The notes below the pieces were generated by a model. It did no database searches and was not told the origin of the DNA. It saw nothing but the letters and a program-made list of their open reading frames with translations. The position numbers and the translations under genes were made by a program. Below are positions 57,487 to 64,000 of a stretch of 64,000 nucleotides of DNA, piece by piece (within the stretch, counting starts at the first letter, position 1; every line of letters begins with the position of its first letter). The stretch is from Duganella aquatilis (GTDB lineage Bacteria > Pseudomonadota > Gammaproteobacteria > Burkholderiales > Burkholderiaceae_D). The DNA is taken from the NCBI RefSeq assembly GCF_009674565.1, contig NZ_WKJL01000005.1:62001-126000 (forward strand), in the 5' to 3' direction.

Positions 57487-58581
57487 ATGTCCCCCATCGA
57501 CACCCTGGTCAACAGCACCATCCGCCCAGACGTGCGCGCCGTAGCCGGCTACCACGTGGCTGACGCGAGTGGCTTTATCAAGCTGGATGCGATGGAGAAC
57601 CCTTACCACCTGCCGCACCATCTGCGCGAGGAACTGGGCCGGCGCCTGGCCGACGTCGCGCTGAACCGCTATCCGGTGGCGTCCTACGCCGGCATCAAGC
57701 AGCGCATCCGGGACAAGCTGGGCGTGCCGGCCGGCCATGACGTCATCCTCGGCAACGGCTCGGATGAACTGATCTCGATCCTGTGCATGGCCTGCGCCAT
57801 GCAGGACCGCCGCGCCACCGTGGTGGCGCCGACGCCGTCGTTCGTGATGTACCAGCGCTCGGCGCAATTCGCCGGCATGGACTACGTCGGCGTGCCGCTG
57901 AAAGCCGACCTGACGCTGGACCTGCCGGCCATGCTGGCCGCCATCGCGCAGCACAAGCCGGCGCTGGTGTTCCTGTCCTACCCGAACAACCCGACCGGCA
58001 ACCTGTTCGCCGCAGACGACATCGTCGCCATCATCCGCGCGCTGGACGGTTTCGGCCTGGCCGTGGTGGACGAAGCCTACGAGCCGTTCGCCCAGCAGAC
58101 CTTCATGCATCGCCTGCCCGAATTTAACAACCTGGTGGTGATGCGCACGGTATCGAAGCTGGGCCTGGCCGGCATCCGCCTCGGCTATATGTCGGCGGCG
58201 CCGCAATTGCTGGCGGAATTCGACAAAGTGCGGCCTCCTTACAACATCAACGTGCTGACCCAGGTTGCGGCCGAATTCGCGCTCGACCACGTGGAGGTGC
58301 TGAACCGCCAAGCCGCCAATTTGCGCGCCGCACGCGCCGATCTGACGGCTGCATTGGCCCGTCTGCCCGGCGTCGAGGTTTTTCCGTCGGCGGCGAATTT
58401 TATCTTGATTCGCGTCCCCGATTCCGACGATGCCTACGCGAAACTGCTGTCTCACAAGGTTTTAGTCAAAAATGTGAGTAAAATGCACAGTGTGCTGACC
58501 AATTGTTTACGCATCACCGTAAGCACCCCGGAAGAAAATTCCACCTTCCTCGATGCCTTCGCCGCATCGCAGGCAGCCTGA
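57487..58581 (+). CDS. hisC: Histidinol-phosphate aminotransferase
   Basis: A 364-residue PLP enzyme converting imidazole acetol-phosphate to histidinol-phosphate. [13 protein letters not shown] (~160-172), DEAYEPF (~195), and the PLP Lys region [16 protein letters not shown] (~220-235) are present. It lies 13 bases after the methyltransferase gene and 18 before hisB. Confidence 0.94.
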   Translation: MSPIDTLVNSTIRPDVRAVAGYHVADASGFIKLDAMENPYHLPHHLREELGRRLADVALNRYPVASYAGIKQRIRDKLGVPAGHDVILGNGSDELISILCMACAMQDRRATVVAPTPSFVMYQRSAQFAGMDYVGVPLKADLTLDLPAMLAAIAQHKPALVFLSYPNNPTGNLFAADDIVAIIRALDGFGLAVVDEAYEPFAQQTFMHRLPEFNNLVVMRTVSKLGLAGIRLGYMSAAPQLLAEFDKVRPPYNINVLTQVAAEFALDHVEVLNRQAANLRAARADLTAALARLPGVEVFPSAANFILIRVPDSDDAYAKLLSHKVLVKNVSKMHSVLTNCLRITVSTPEENSTFLDAFAASQAA

Positions 58582-58599
58582 CACCATCGCGAGCTTTTC

Positions 58600-59190
58600 A
58601 TGAACCGCACCGCAGAAATCATCCGCAACACCAACGAAACGCAAGTCCGCGTTTCCATCAACCTGGACGGCACCGGCAAGCAGAAGCTGAACACCGGCGT
58701 GCCCTTCCTCGACCATATGCTGGACCAGATCGCCCGCCACGGCCTGTTCGACCTGGAAGTGGAAGCCACCGGCGACATCCATATCGACAACCACCACACG
58801 GTGGAAGACGTCGGCATCACGCTGGGCATGGCGGTGGCCAAGGCCATCGGCGACCGCAAGGGCATCGTCCGCTACGGCCATTCGTATGTGCCGCTGGACG
58901 AGGCGCTGTCGCGCGTCGTGCTGGATTATTCCGGCCGGCCGGGCATCGAATACCACATCCCGTTCACGCGCGCGATGATCGGCACCTTCGACGTCGACCT
59001 GACGCTGGAATTCTTCCGCGGCTTCGTCAACCATGCGCTGGTCACGCTGCACATCGACAACCTGCGCGGTACCAATGCGCACCACCAGTGCGAGACGGTC
59101 TTCAAGGCCTTTGGCCGCGCGCTGCGCATGGCGTCCGAGCTGGACCCGCGCGCCGCCGGCACCATCCCGTCGACCAAAGGCACTCTGTAA
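58600..59190 (+). CDS. hisB: Imidazoleglycerol-phosphate dehydratase
   Basis: A 196-residue monofunctional IGPD with manganese-binding [12 protein letters not shown] (~66-77) and [19 protein letters not shown] (~165-183). There is no N-terminal phosphatase domain, as is usual in betaproteobacteria; histidinol phosphatase must come from elsewhere. Confidence 0.95.
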   Translation: MNRTAEIIRNTNETQVRVSINLDGTGKQKLNTGVPFLDHMLDQIARHGLFDLEVEATGDIHIDNHHTVEDVGITLGMAVAKAIGDRKGIVRYGHSYVPLDEALSRVVLDYSGRPGIEYHIPFTRAMIGTFDVDLTLEFFRGFVNHALVTLHIDNLRGTNAHHQCETVFKAFGRALRMASELDPRAAGTIPSTKGTL

Positions 59191-59199
59191 ACACACACC

Positions 59200-59838
59200 A
59201 TGAAAAAAATCGTAGTAGTTGATTACGGCATGGGTAATCTGCGCTCGGTCGCGCAAGCGCTGCGCGCCGTCGCGCCCGAAGCCAACGTGCTGATTTCCGG
59301 CGACGTGGCCGATATCCAGAGCGCCGACCGCATCGTGCTGCCCGGCCAGGGCGCCATGCCGGACTGCATGCGCAGCCTGCGCGAATCCGGCGTCCAGGAA
59401 GCGCTGCTGGCGGCGTCGAAGACCATCCCCCTGATGGGAGTATGCATCGGCGAGCAAATGCTGTTTGATGGCAGCGAGGAAGGCAATGCCGCCGGCCTCG
59501 GCCTGTTGCCGGGCAAGGTGGTGCGCTTCCAGCTCGACGGCCAGATCCAGGAAGACGGCTCGCGTTTCAAGGTGCCGCAAATGGGCTGGAACCAAGTGCG
59601 GCAAACGGCGTCTCATCCGATGTGGCAGGATATTCCGGACCACGCGTACTTCTACTTCGTGCACAGCTATTTTGCCCAGCCGGAGCAGGCCGCGCACACG
59701 GTCGGACAAACTGTCTACGGTGCGGCGTTCAGTTGCGCGGTCGCCCGTGATAATATTTTTGCGACCCAGTTCCATCCGGAGAAAAGCGCCGCGACCGGTC
59801 TGCAGTTGTACAAAAATTTCGTTCACTGGAACCCTTGA
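59200..59838 (+). CDS. hisH: Imidazole glycerol phosphate synthase, glutamine amidotransferase subunit
   Basis: A 212-residue class I amidotransferase: nucleophile Cys in [12 protein letters not shown] (~80), His-Glu in [13 protein letters not shown] (~193-197). It supplies ammonia to HisF. The nucleophile elbow reads CIGEQ rather than the more common CLGMQ, a benign variation. Start nine bases after hisB. Confidence 0.95.
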   Translation: MKKIVVVDYGMGNLRSVAQALRAVAPEANVLISGDVADIQSADRIVLPGQGAMPDCMRSLRESGVQEALLAASKTIPLMGVCIGEQMLFDGSEEGNAAGLGLLPGKVVRFQLDGQIQEDGSRFKVPQMGWNQVRQTASHPMWQDIPDHAYFYFVHSYFAQPEQAAHTVGQTVYGAAFSCAVARDNIFATQFHPEKSAATGLQLYKNFVHWNP

Positions 59839-59867
59839 TTCCCTTTTTTAATTTAACTTAAACCATC

Positions 59868-60656
59868 ATGCTGCTCATTCCTGCCATCGACCTCAAAGAC
59901 GGTCACTGCGTTCGCTTGAAACAAGGCGATATGGAACTCGCCACCGTATTCTCCGAAGATCCGGCCGAGATGGCCCTGCATTGGCTCAAGCAAGGCGCGC
60001 GCCGCCTGCACCTGGTCGACCTGAACGGCGCCTTCGCCGGCAAGCCGAAGAACGAGGCGGCCATCAAGGCGATTCTGCAAGCGGTGCAGGACTACGCGGA
60101 AGAAAACGACCTGGACGAAATTCCGGTGCAGCTGGGCGGCGGCATCCGCGACCTCGACACCATCGAGCGCTACCTGGACGCCGGCATCACCTACGTCATC
60201 ATCGGCACCGCCGCAGTGAAGGAGCCGGGCTTCCTGCACGACGCCTGCGGCGCCTTCCCCGGCCACATCATCGTCGGCCTGGACGCCAAGGACGGCAAGG
60301 TCGCCACCGACGGCTGGAGCAAGATGTCCGGCCACGAAGTGATCGACCTGGCCAAGAAGTTCGAAGCCTATGGCGTGGAATCGATCATCTACACCGACAT
60401 CGGCCGCGACGGCATGATGGGCGGCGTGAATATCGAGGCCACCGTCAAGCTGGCGCAGGCGGTGAAGATTCCGGTGATCGCCTCCGGCGGCCTGCACAAC
60501 CTGGCCGACGTCGAAGCGCTGTGCGCGGTGCAGGACGAAGGCATCGAAGGCGTGATCTGCGGCCGTTCGATTTACGAAGGCACCATCGACCTTGCCTCGG
60601 CCCAGCTGCGCGCCGACGAACTCAGTGGCGATTTGATCGAAGAAGAAGACGAATAA
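59868..60656 (+). CDS. hisA: ProFAR isomerase
   Basis: A 262-residue TIM barrel isomerase: [13 protein letters not shown] with catalytic Asp, [17 protein letters not shown] phosphate site, and [11 protein letters not shown] (catalytic Asp, ~178). The length includes a short acidic C-terminal tail (EEEDE). Its stop overlaps the hisF ATG (TAATG). Confidence 0.95.
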   Translation: MLLIPAIDLKDGHCVRLKQGDMELATVFSEDPAEMALHWLKQGARRLHLVDLNGAFAGKPKNEAAIKAILQAVQDYAEENDLDEIPVQLGGGIRDLDTIERYLDAGITYVIIGTAAVKEPGFLHDACGAFPGHIIVGLDAKDGKVATDGWSKMSGHEVIDLAKKFEAYGVESIIYTDIGRDGMMGGVNIEATVKLAQAVKIPVIASGGLHNLADVEALCAVQDEGIEGVICGRSIYEGTIDLASAQLRADELSGDLIEEEDE

Positions 60657-61426
60657 TGCTGGCTAAACGCATCATCCCCTGCCTCGACGTGACCGACGGC
60701 CGCGTCGTCAAAGGCGTCAATTTCACCGAGCTGCGCGATGCCGGCGACCCGGTGGAAATCGCGCGCCGCTACGACGAGCAGGGCGCCGATGAACTGACCT
60801 TCCTCGACATCACCGCTACCAGCGACAACCGCGGCCTGATCCTGGACATCATCGAGGCGGTCGCTTCGCAGGTGTTCATTCCGCTGACGGTGGGCGGCGG
60901 CGTGCGCGAGGTGGCCGATGTGCGCCGCCTGCTCAACGCCGGCGCCGACAAGGTCAGCATGAACTCGTCGGCGGTGTCGAATCCGCAGCTGGTGTACGAC
61001 GCCTCGCAGAAGCACGGTTCGCAGTGCATCGTGGTGGCGATCGACGCCAAGCAGACCTCGCCCGGCAAGTGGGAAGTGTTCACCCACGGCGGCCGCAAGG
61101 CCACCGGCATCGACGCCATCGACTGGGCGAAGAAAATGGAACAGCTGGGCGCCGGTGAAATCCTGCTGACCAGCATGGACAAGGACGGCACCAAGTCCGG
61201 CTTCGACCTGGGCCTGACGCGCGGCGTGTCCGACGCGGTCGGCATCCCGGTGATCGCTTCCGGCGGCGTCGGCGGCCTGCAGGACCTGGCCGACGGCATC
61301 AAGCTGGGCAAGGCCGACGCGGTGCTGGCCGCCAGCATCTTCCACTTTGGCCAATATTCGGTGCAGGAAGCCAAGCGCTTCATGGCGCAACAGGGCATTC
61401 CGATGCGCCTGGACGGAGCAGCATGA
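60656..61426 (+). CDS. hisF: Imidazole glycerol phosphate synthase, cyclase subunit
   Basis: A 256-residue TIM barrel that forms imidazole glycerol phosphate and AICAR. Catalytic Asp residues in [18 protein letters not shown] (~11) and VVAIDAKQ (~130), and [20 protein letters not shown]. One-base overlap with hisA and four-base overlap with hisI show tight coupling. Confidence 0.96.
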   Translation: MLAKRIIPCLDVTDGRVVKGVNFTELRDAGDPVEIARRYDEQGADELTFLDITATSDNRGLILDIIEAVASQVFIPLTVGGGVREVADVRRLLNAGADKVSMNSSAVSNPQLVYDASQKHGSQCIVVAIDAKQTSPGKWEVFTHGGRKATGIDAIDWAKKMEQLGAGEILLTSMDKDGTKSGFDLGLTRGVSDAVGIPVIASGGVGGLQDLADGIKLGKADAVLAASIFHFGQYSVQEAKRFMAQQGIPMRLDGAA

Positions 61427-61854
61427 TGAATACCCCCAACGTCCAGCCGAAAGCGGCCTGGCTGAAAAAAGTAAAGTGGGACGAACACGGCCTGGTGCCG
61501 GTGATCGCCCAGGAAGCGGGCAGCAACGATGTGCTGATGTTCGCCTGGATGAACCGCGAGGCGCTGGCCAAGACGGTGGAGCTGGGCGAGGCGGTGTACT
61601 GGAGCCGTTCGCGCAAGAAGCTGTGGCACAAGGGCGAAGAGTCCGGCCACGTGCAGAAGGTGCTGGAAGTGCGCCTGGACTGCGACGAGGACGTGCTGCT
61701 GCTGAAGATCGAACAGGCCGGCGGCATCGCCTGCCATACCGGCCGCCACTCGTGCTTCTTCCAGAAGTTCGAGGGCGACGCGCAGGAAGGCGACTGGCAG
61801 AATACCGAGCCGGTGCTGAAAGATCCATCCGATATTTACAAGGCAGGCAAATGA
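61423..61854 (+). CDS. hisI: Phosphoribosyl-AMP cyclohydrolase
   Basis: A 143-residue zinc enzyme opening the adenine ring of PR-AMP. The metal ligands lie in [29 protein letters not shown] (Asp-x-Asp and two Cys, ~85-112), preceded by [13 protein letters not shown]. It is separate from hisE, not fused as in enterics. ATG at 61423 overlaps hisF. Confidence 0.95.
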   Translation: MMNTPNVQPKAAWLKKVKWDEHGLVPVIAQEAGSNDVLMFAWMNREALAKTVELGEAVYWSRSRKKLWHKGEESGHVQKVLEVRLDCDEDVLLLKIEQAGGIACHTGRHSCFFQKFEGDAQEGDWQNTEPVLKDPSDIYKAGK

Positions 61855-62198
61855 GCACCATTCTTGACCGCCTGGCCGACGTGATCGAATCGCGCAAGCC
61901 GGCCAACGGCGGCGATCCCGCCACCTCCTACACCTCCAAGCTGTTCGCCAAGGGCGACGACGCCATCCTGAAGAAGATCGGCGAGGAAGCCACTGAAACC
62001 GTGATGGCCGCCAAGGATGCGCGCGCCGGCGCCGACAGCGGCAAGGTGCTGTACGAAGTGGCCGACTTGTGGTTCCATACGCTGGTGCTGCTGGCGCAGT
62101 TCGACCTCAAGCCGCAGCAGGTGCTCGATGAACTGGCGCGCCGCGAGGGCGTGTCCGGCATCGAGGAAAAAGCATCCCGTAAAGAATCATTGGAATAA
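61851..62198 (+). CDS. hisE: Phosphoribosyl-ATP pyrophosphatase
   Basis: A 115-residue MazG-like hydrolase acting on PR-ATP. The metal-binding pattern [13 protein letters not shown] (~45-57) and [18 protein letters not shown] (~70-87) are intact. It overlaps hisI by four bases and precedes the HIT gene by 13. Confidence 0.95.
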   Translation: MSTILDRLADVIESRKPANGGDPATSYTSKLFAKGDDAILKKIGEEATETVMAAKDARAGADSGKVLYEVADLWFHTLVLLAQFDLKPQQVLDELARREGVSGIEEKASRKESLE

Positions 62199-62211
62199 TC
62201 GGAGCCTCCGC

Positions 62212-62580
62212 GTGGAAAACTGCATCTTTTGCAAAATAGCCGAAAAGAAAATTCCTTCTACCACCGTCTATGAGGACGAGGACTTGCTGGCGTTCAAGGA
62301 CATCAATCCGGCCGCCCCGGTGCACTTGCTGGTGATTCCAAAGAAACATTTCGCCACGCTGCAGGACGCGGCCGGCGAACCGGCGCTGCTGGGCAAAATG
62401 CTGGCGCTGGCCCCTCGCCTGGCAGAGGAATTTGGCTGCGCGGTCAGCTATGATGCGGACGGCGCGCCGGCCGCCGGATTCAAGACCGTGATCAACAGTG
62501 GACCAGACGGCGGCCAAGAGGTGTACCATTTACACTTGCACGTGGTTGGCGGCGCGCATCCGTGGCGCGGCGAGCGTTGA
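62212..62580 (+). CDS. HIT-family (HinT-like) nucleotide hydrolase
   Basis: A 122-residue HinT-like protein: CIFCKIAEKKIPSTTVYED start (zinc-type Cys pair) and the His triad HLHLHVVGG (~105-113). HinT proteins hydrolyse AMP-lysine or adenosine phosphoramidates. GTG start at 62212 with GGAG seven bases upstream. Conserved position between hisE and tatA. Confidence 0.92.
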   Translation: MENCIFCKIAEKKIPSTTVYEDEDLLAFKDINPAAPVHLLVIPKKHFATLQDAAGEPALLGKMLALAPRLAEEFGCAVSYDADGAPAAGFKTVINSGPDGGQEVYHLHLHVVGGAHPWRGER

Positions 62581-62691
62581 TTTAACGGCGATCGACCACA
62601 CTTACGCCAGAGACTGCGCATCGCTTATACTGTCGCAGCAGTTCTGGGAATCAACGAATAAATCTGGAGCGCATGCGCTCCCAAGGGGAAT

Positions 62692-62901
62692 ATGATGGGT
62701 TCATTTAGCATTTGGCACTGGCTGATCGTTCTGGTTATCGTGATGCTGGTGTTCGGCACCAAGAAACTGGGCAACATGGGTTCGGATATCGGCAAGGCCG
62801 TCAAGGGCTTCAAAGATGGCGTAAAAGGTAACGACGAAGAGAAGCCGGCTCCGCCTGCCGCGCCTGGCACCATCGACGTCGATGCGAAAGAGAAGAAGTA
62901 A
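62692..62901 (+). CDS. tatA: Sec-independent translocase subunit TatA
   Basis: A 69-residue pore subunit: membrane helix [22 protein letters not shown] (residues ~4-25) with the FGTKKL hinge, then an amphipathic helix and acidic tail. Two adjacent ATGs (62692, 62695) are possible; GGGG upstream gives a modest Shine-Dalgarno. It lies 111 bases after the HIT gene. Confidence 0.93.
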   Translation: MMGSFSIWHWLIVLVIVMLVFGTKKLGNMGSDIGKAVKGFKDGVKGNDEEKPAPPAAPGTIDVDAKEKK

Positions 62902-62914
62902 GTAGCGCCTTCTT

Positions 62915-63427
62915 ATGATCGATCTCGGTCTTACCAAACTTGCTGTCATCGGCGTGATTGCGCTGGTCGTCATCGGTCCTGAAAAGCTGCCCAAGGTGGC
63001 GCGCATGGCCGGGACGCTGTACGGCCGCGCCCAGCGTTATCTGAACGACGTGAAATCCGAAGTCACGCGCGAGATCGAGCTGGAAGAGTTGAAAAACCTG
63101 CAAAAGGAAGTGCAGGACGCGGCCATGGCAGTCAAGACGGACGTGGAAAACTCGATTTCGCAGAATATGGCGGAAGTGGAAAACGCCTTCACCGAGATCG
63201 GCAACGATACGTCCTCGTCCGCGTATTCGCATAGTTCGTTCAACAGCGTGACCCCGGACGACCTGTCGCGCAAGGCGCGCGAGTTCCGCCGCAAGAAGCT
63301 GGTGCGCAATTCGGCCATTCCCAACTGGTACAAGCAGCGCACTGGCGGCAAGATGCACGTGACGTCCGGGGCGGCGCGGGTGGCCCGCTTCCGTCCGCGT
63401 GGTCCTACCAACAGCTCTTTCTATTAA
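62915..63427 (+). CDS. tatB: Sec-independent translocase subunit TatB
   Basis: A 170-residue subunit: N-terminal helix IDLGLTKLAVIGVIALVVIGPEKLPKVA with the GPEKLP hinge, amphipathic helix (~28-70), and a long polar C-terminal region including a basic RRKKLVRN stretch. It forms the signal-recognition complex with TatC. Start 13 bases after tatA; directly abuts tatC. Confidence 0.94.
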   Translation: MIDLGLTKLAVIGVIALVVIGPEKLPKVARMAGTLYGRAQRYLNDVKSEVTREIELEELKNLQKEVQDAAMAVKTDVENSISQNMAEVENAFTEIGNDTSSSAYSHSSFNSVTPDDLSRKAREFRRKKLVRNSAIPNWYKQRTGGKMHVTSGAARVARFRPRGPTNSSFY

Positions 63428-64000
63428 ATGACTACACCTAACCAGGGCGAAGAGACCTTTATCTCTCACCTGATCGAACTGCGGGATCGTTTGGTCAAGG
63501 CGTCGATCGGCATTGCGCTGGTCTGCATCGGCCTGATGATCTGGCCGGGGCCTTCGCACATCTACGACATCATCGCCGAGCCGATGATCCGTTCGCTGCC
63601 GGTCGGCTCGAAGATGATCGCCACCGGCGTGATCTCGCCGTTCCTGGTGCCGATGAAGGTGACCCTGGTGATTTCCATCATCCTGTCGCTGCCGTGGGTG
63701 CTGTACCAGCTGTGGGCGTTTGTGGCGCCCGGCCTGTATGCGCATGAGAAGCGGCTGATCGCGCCGCTGGTGATTTCGTCGTCGGTGCTGTTCATGTCGG
63801 GCGTGGCGTTCTGCTACTTCCTGGTGTTCGGCCGGGTGTTCCAGTTCATTGCCGAGTTTTCGCCGCAGTCGATCGCGGTGACGCCGGACATCGAGAACTA
63901 CCTGGATTTCGTGATGTCGATGTGCCTGGCGTTTGGCGCGACGTTCGAGGTGCCGGTGGTGGTGGTGATCCTGGTGCGCATGGGTCTGGTCACGGTGGCC
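63428..64000 (+). CDS. tatC: Sec-independent translocase subunit TatC (3' end beyond window)
   Basis: The first 191 residues of TatC are present, covering about four of six helices: FISHLIELRDRLVKA (the conserved cytoplasmic signal-peptide site, ~11-25) and FGATFEVPVVVVILVRMG (~168-185). It starts on the base after the tatB stop. The remainder lies past position 64000. Confidence 0.95.
   Translation, partial: MTTPNQGEETFISHLIELRDRLVKASIGIALVCIGLMIWPGPSHIYDIIAEPMIRSLPVGSKMIATGVISPFLVPMKVTLVISIILSLPWVLYQLWAFVAPGLYAHEKRLIAPLVISSSVLFMSGVAFCYFLVFGRVFQFIAEFSPQSIAVTPDIENYLDFVMSMCLAFGATFEVPVVVVILVRMGLVTVA

Overview
The window looks like a chromosome segment of a high-GC betaproteobacterium, most likely Burkholderiales, family Oxalobacteraceae (Massilia/Duganella/Janthinobacterium type). 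The reasons are the murA-hisGD...hisIE-HIT-tatABC gene order, the short HisG that needs a separate HisZ, the mla operon with mlaA and mlaB inside it, and the liu leucine-degradation genes under a MerR regulator. This placement is from gene content and order only; no database was searched.

Layout. 0-2.1 kb (minus strand): liuB (methylcrotonyl-CoA carboxylase carboxyltransferase subunit) behind a YchJ-type protein whose coding sequence contains a strong LiuR-like palindrome. 2.3-9.4 kb (plus): a peptidoglycan-recycling run of GntR regulator, murQ, AmpG-like transporter, DigH-like lipoprotein hydrolase, BadF/BadG sugar kinase, AmiD-like amidase lipoprotein and DdpX dipeptidase. 9.4-12.3 kb (minus): a class C beta-lactamase behind a BlaR1-like sensor. 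12.4-17.2 kb (minus): SpmAB-like membrane protein, dacB (PBP4), a HipA-like kinase plus DUF3037 pair, and an aldo/keto reductase. 17.3-19.9 kb (plus): peptide-binding protein and a YihY/BrkB membrane protein. 19.9-20.2 kb: an unassigned structured RNA with its own promoter and terminator. 20.3-23.0 kb: a small conserved protein and an ars cluster (arsR, arsC, arsB, deleted arsH). 23.0-24.5 kb: a signal-peptidase-like protein without its serine nucleophile and a flavin reductase. 24.5-29.3 kb (minus): acyl-CoA dehydrogenase, SDR, thiolase, liuA and liuR. 29.6-34.6 kb: an XRE-type regulator, a tiny protein, ubiX, grxD, a padR-DUF2812 pair and tex. 34.8-39.8 kb: SNF2 helicase, PAS histidine kinase and response regulator. 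39.8-40.8 kb: a REP-associated transposase (RAYT) with flanking palindromes. 40.8-47.1 kb: gltBD. 47.3-51.3 kb: mlaFEDACB. 51.5-54.7 kb: ABC-2 exporter, ibaG and murA. 54.7-64 kb: the his operon with an embedded DNA methyltransferase, then HIT protein and tatABC (tatC runs off the window).

How the genes work together. The recycling run can in principle import muropeptides or sugars, cleave peptide stems, phosphorylate MurNAc and feed MurQ. It sits beside cell-wall stress genes (PBP4, AmpC, BlaR1-like sensor). The liu genes are split by about 23 kb but share the core operator CGTTnACGTnAACG. The right-hand 17 kb is envelope and amino-acid housekeeping: lipid-asymmetry maintenance, MurA, histidine synthesis and Tat export.

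Most unusual items: the HipA-like/DUF3037 cassette; the unassigned ~260-nt RNA; a BlaR1-like sensor with Asn in place of the active-site Lys and a BlaI-like operator but no blaI; the nucleophile-less signal-peptidase relative; RAYT-type hairpins, one of which supplies the end of liuR; and the methyltransferase inside the his operon.
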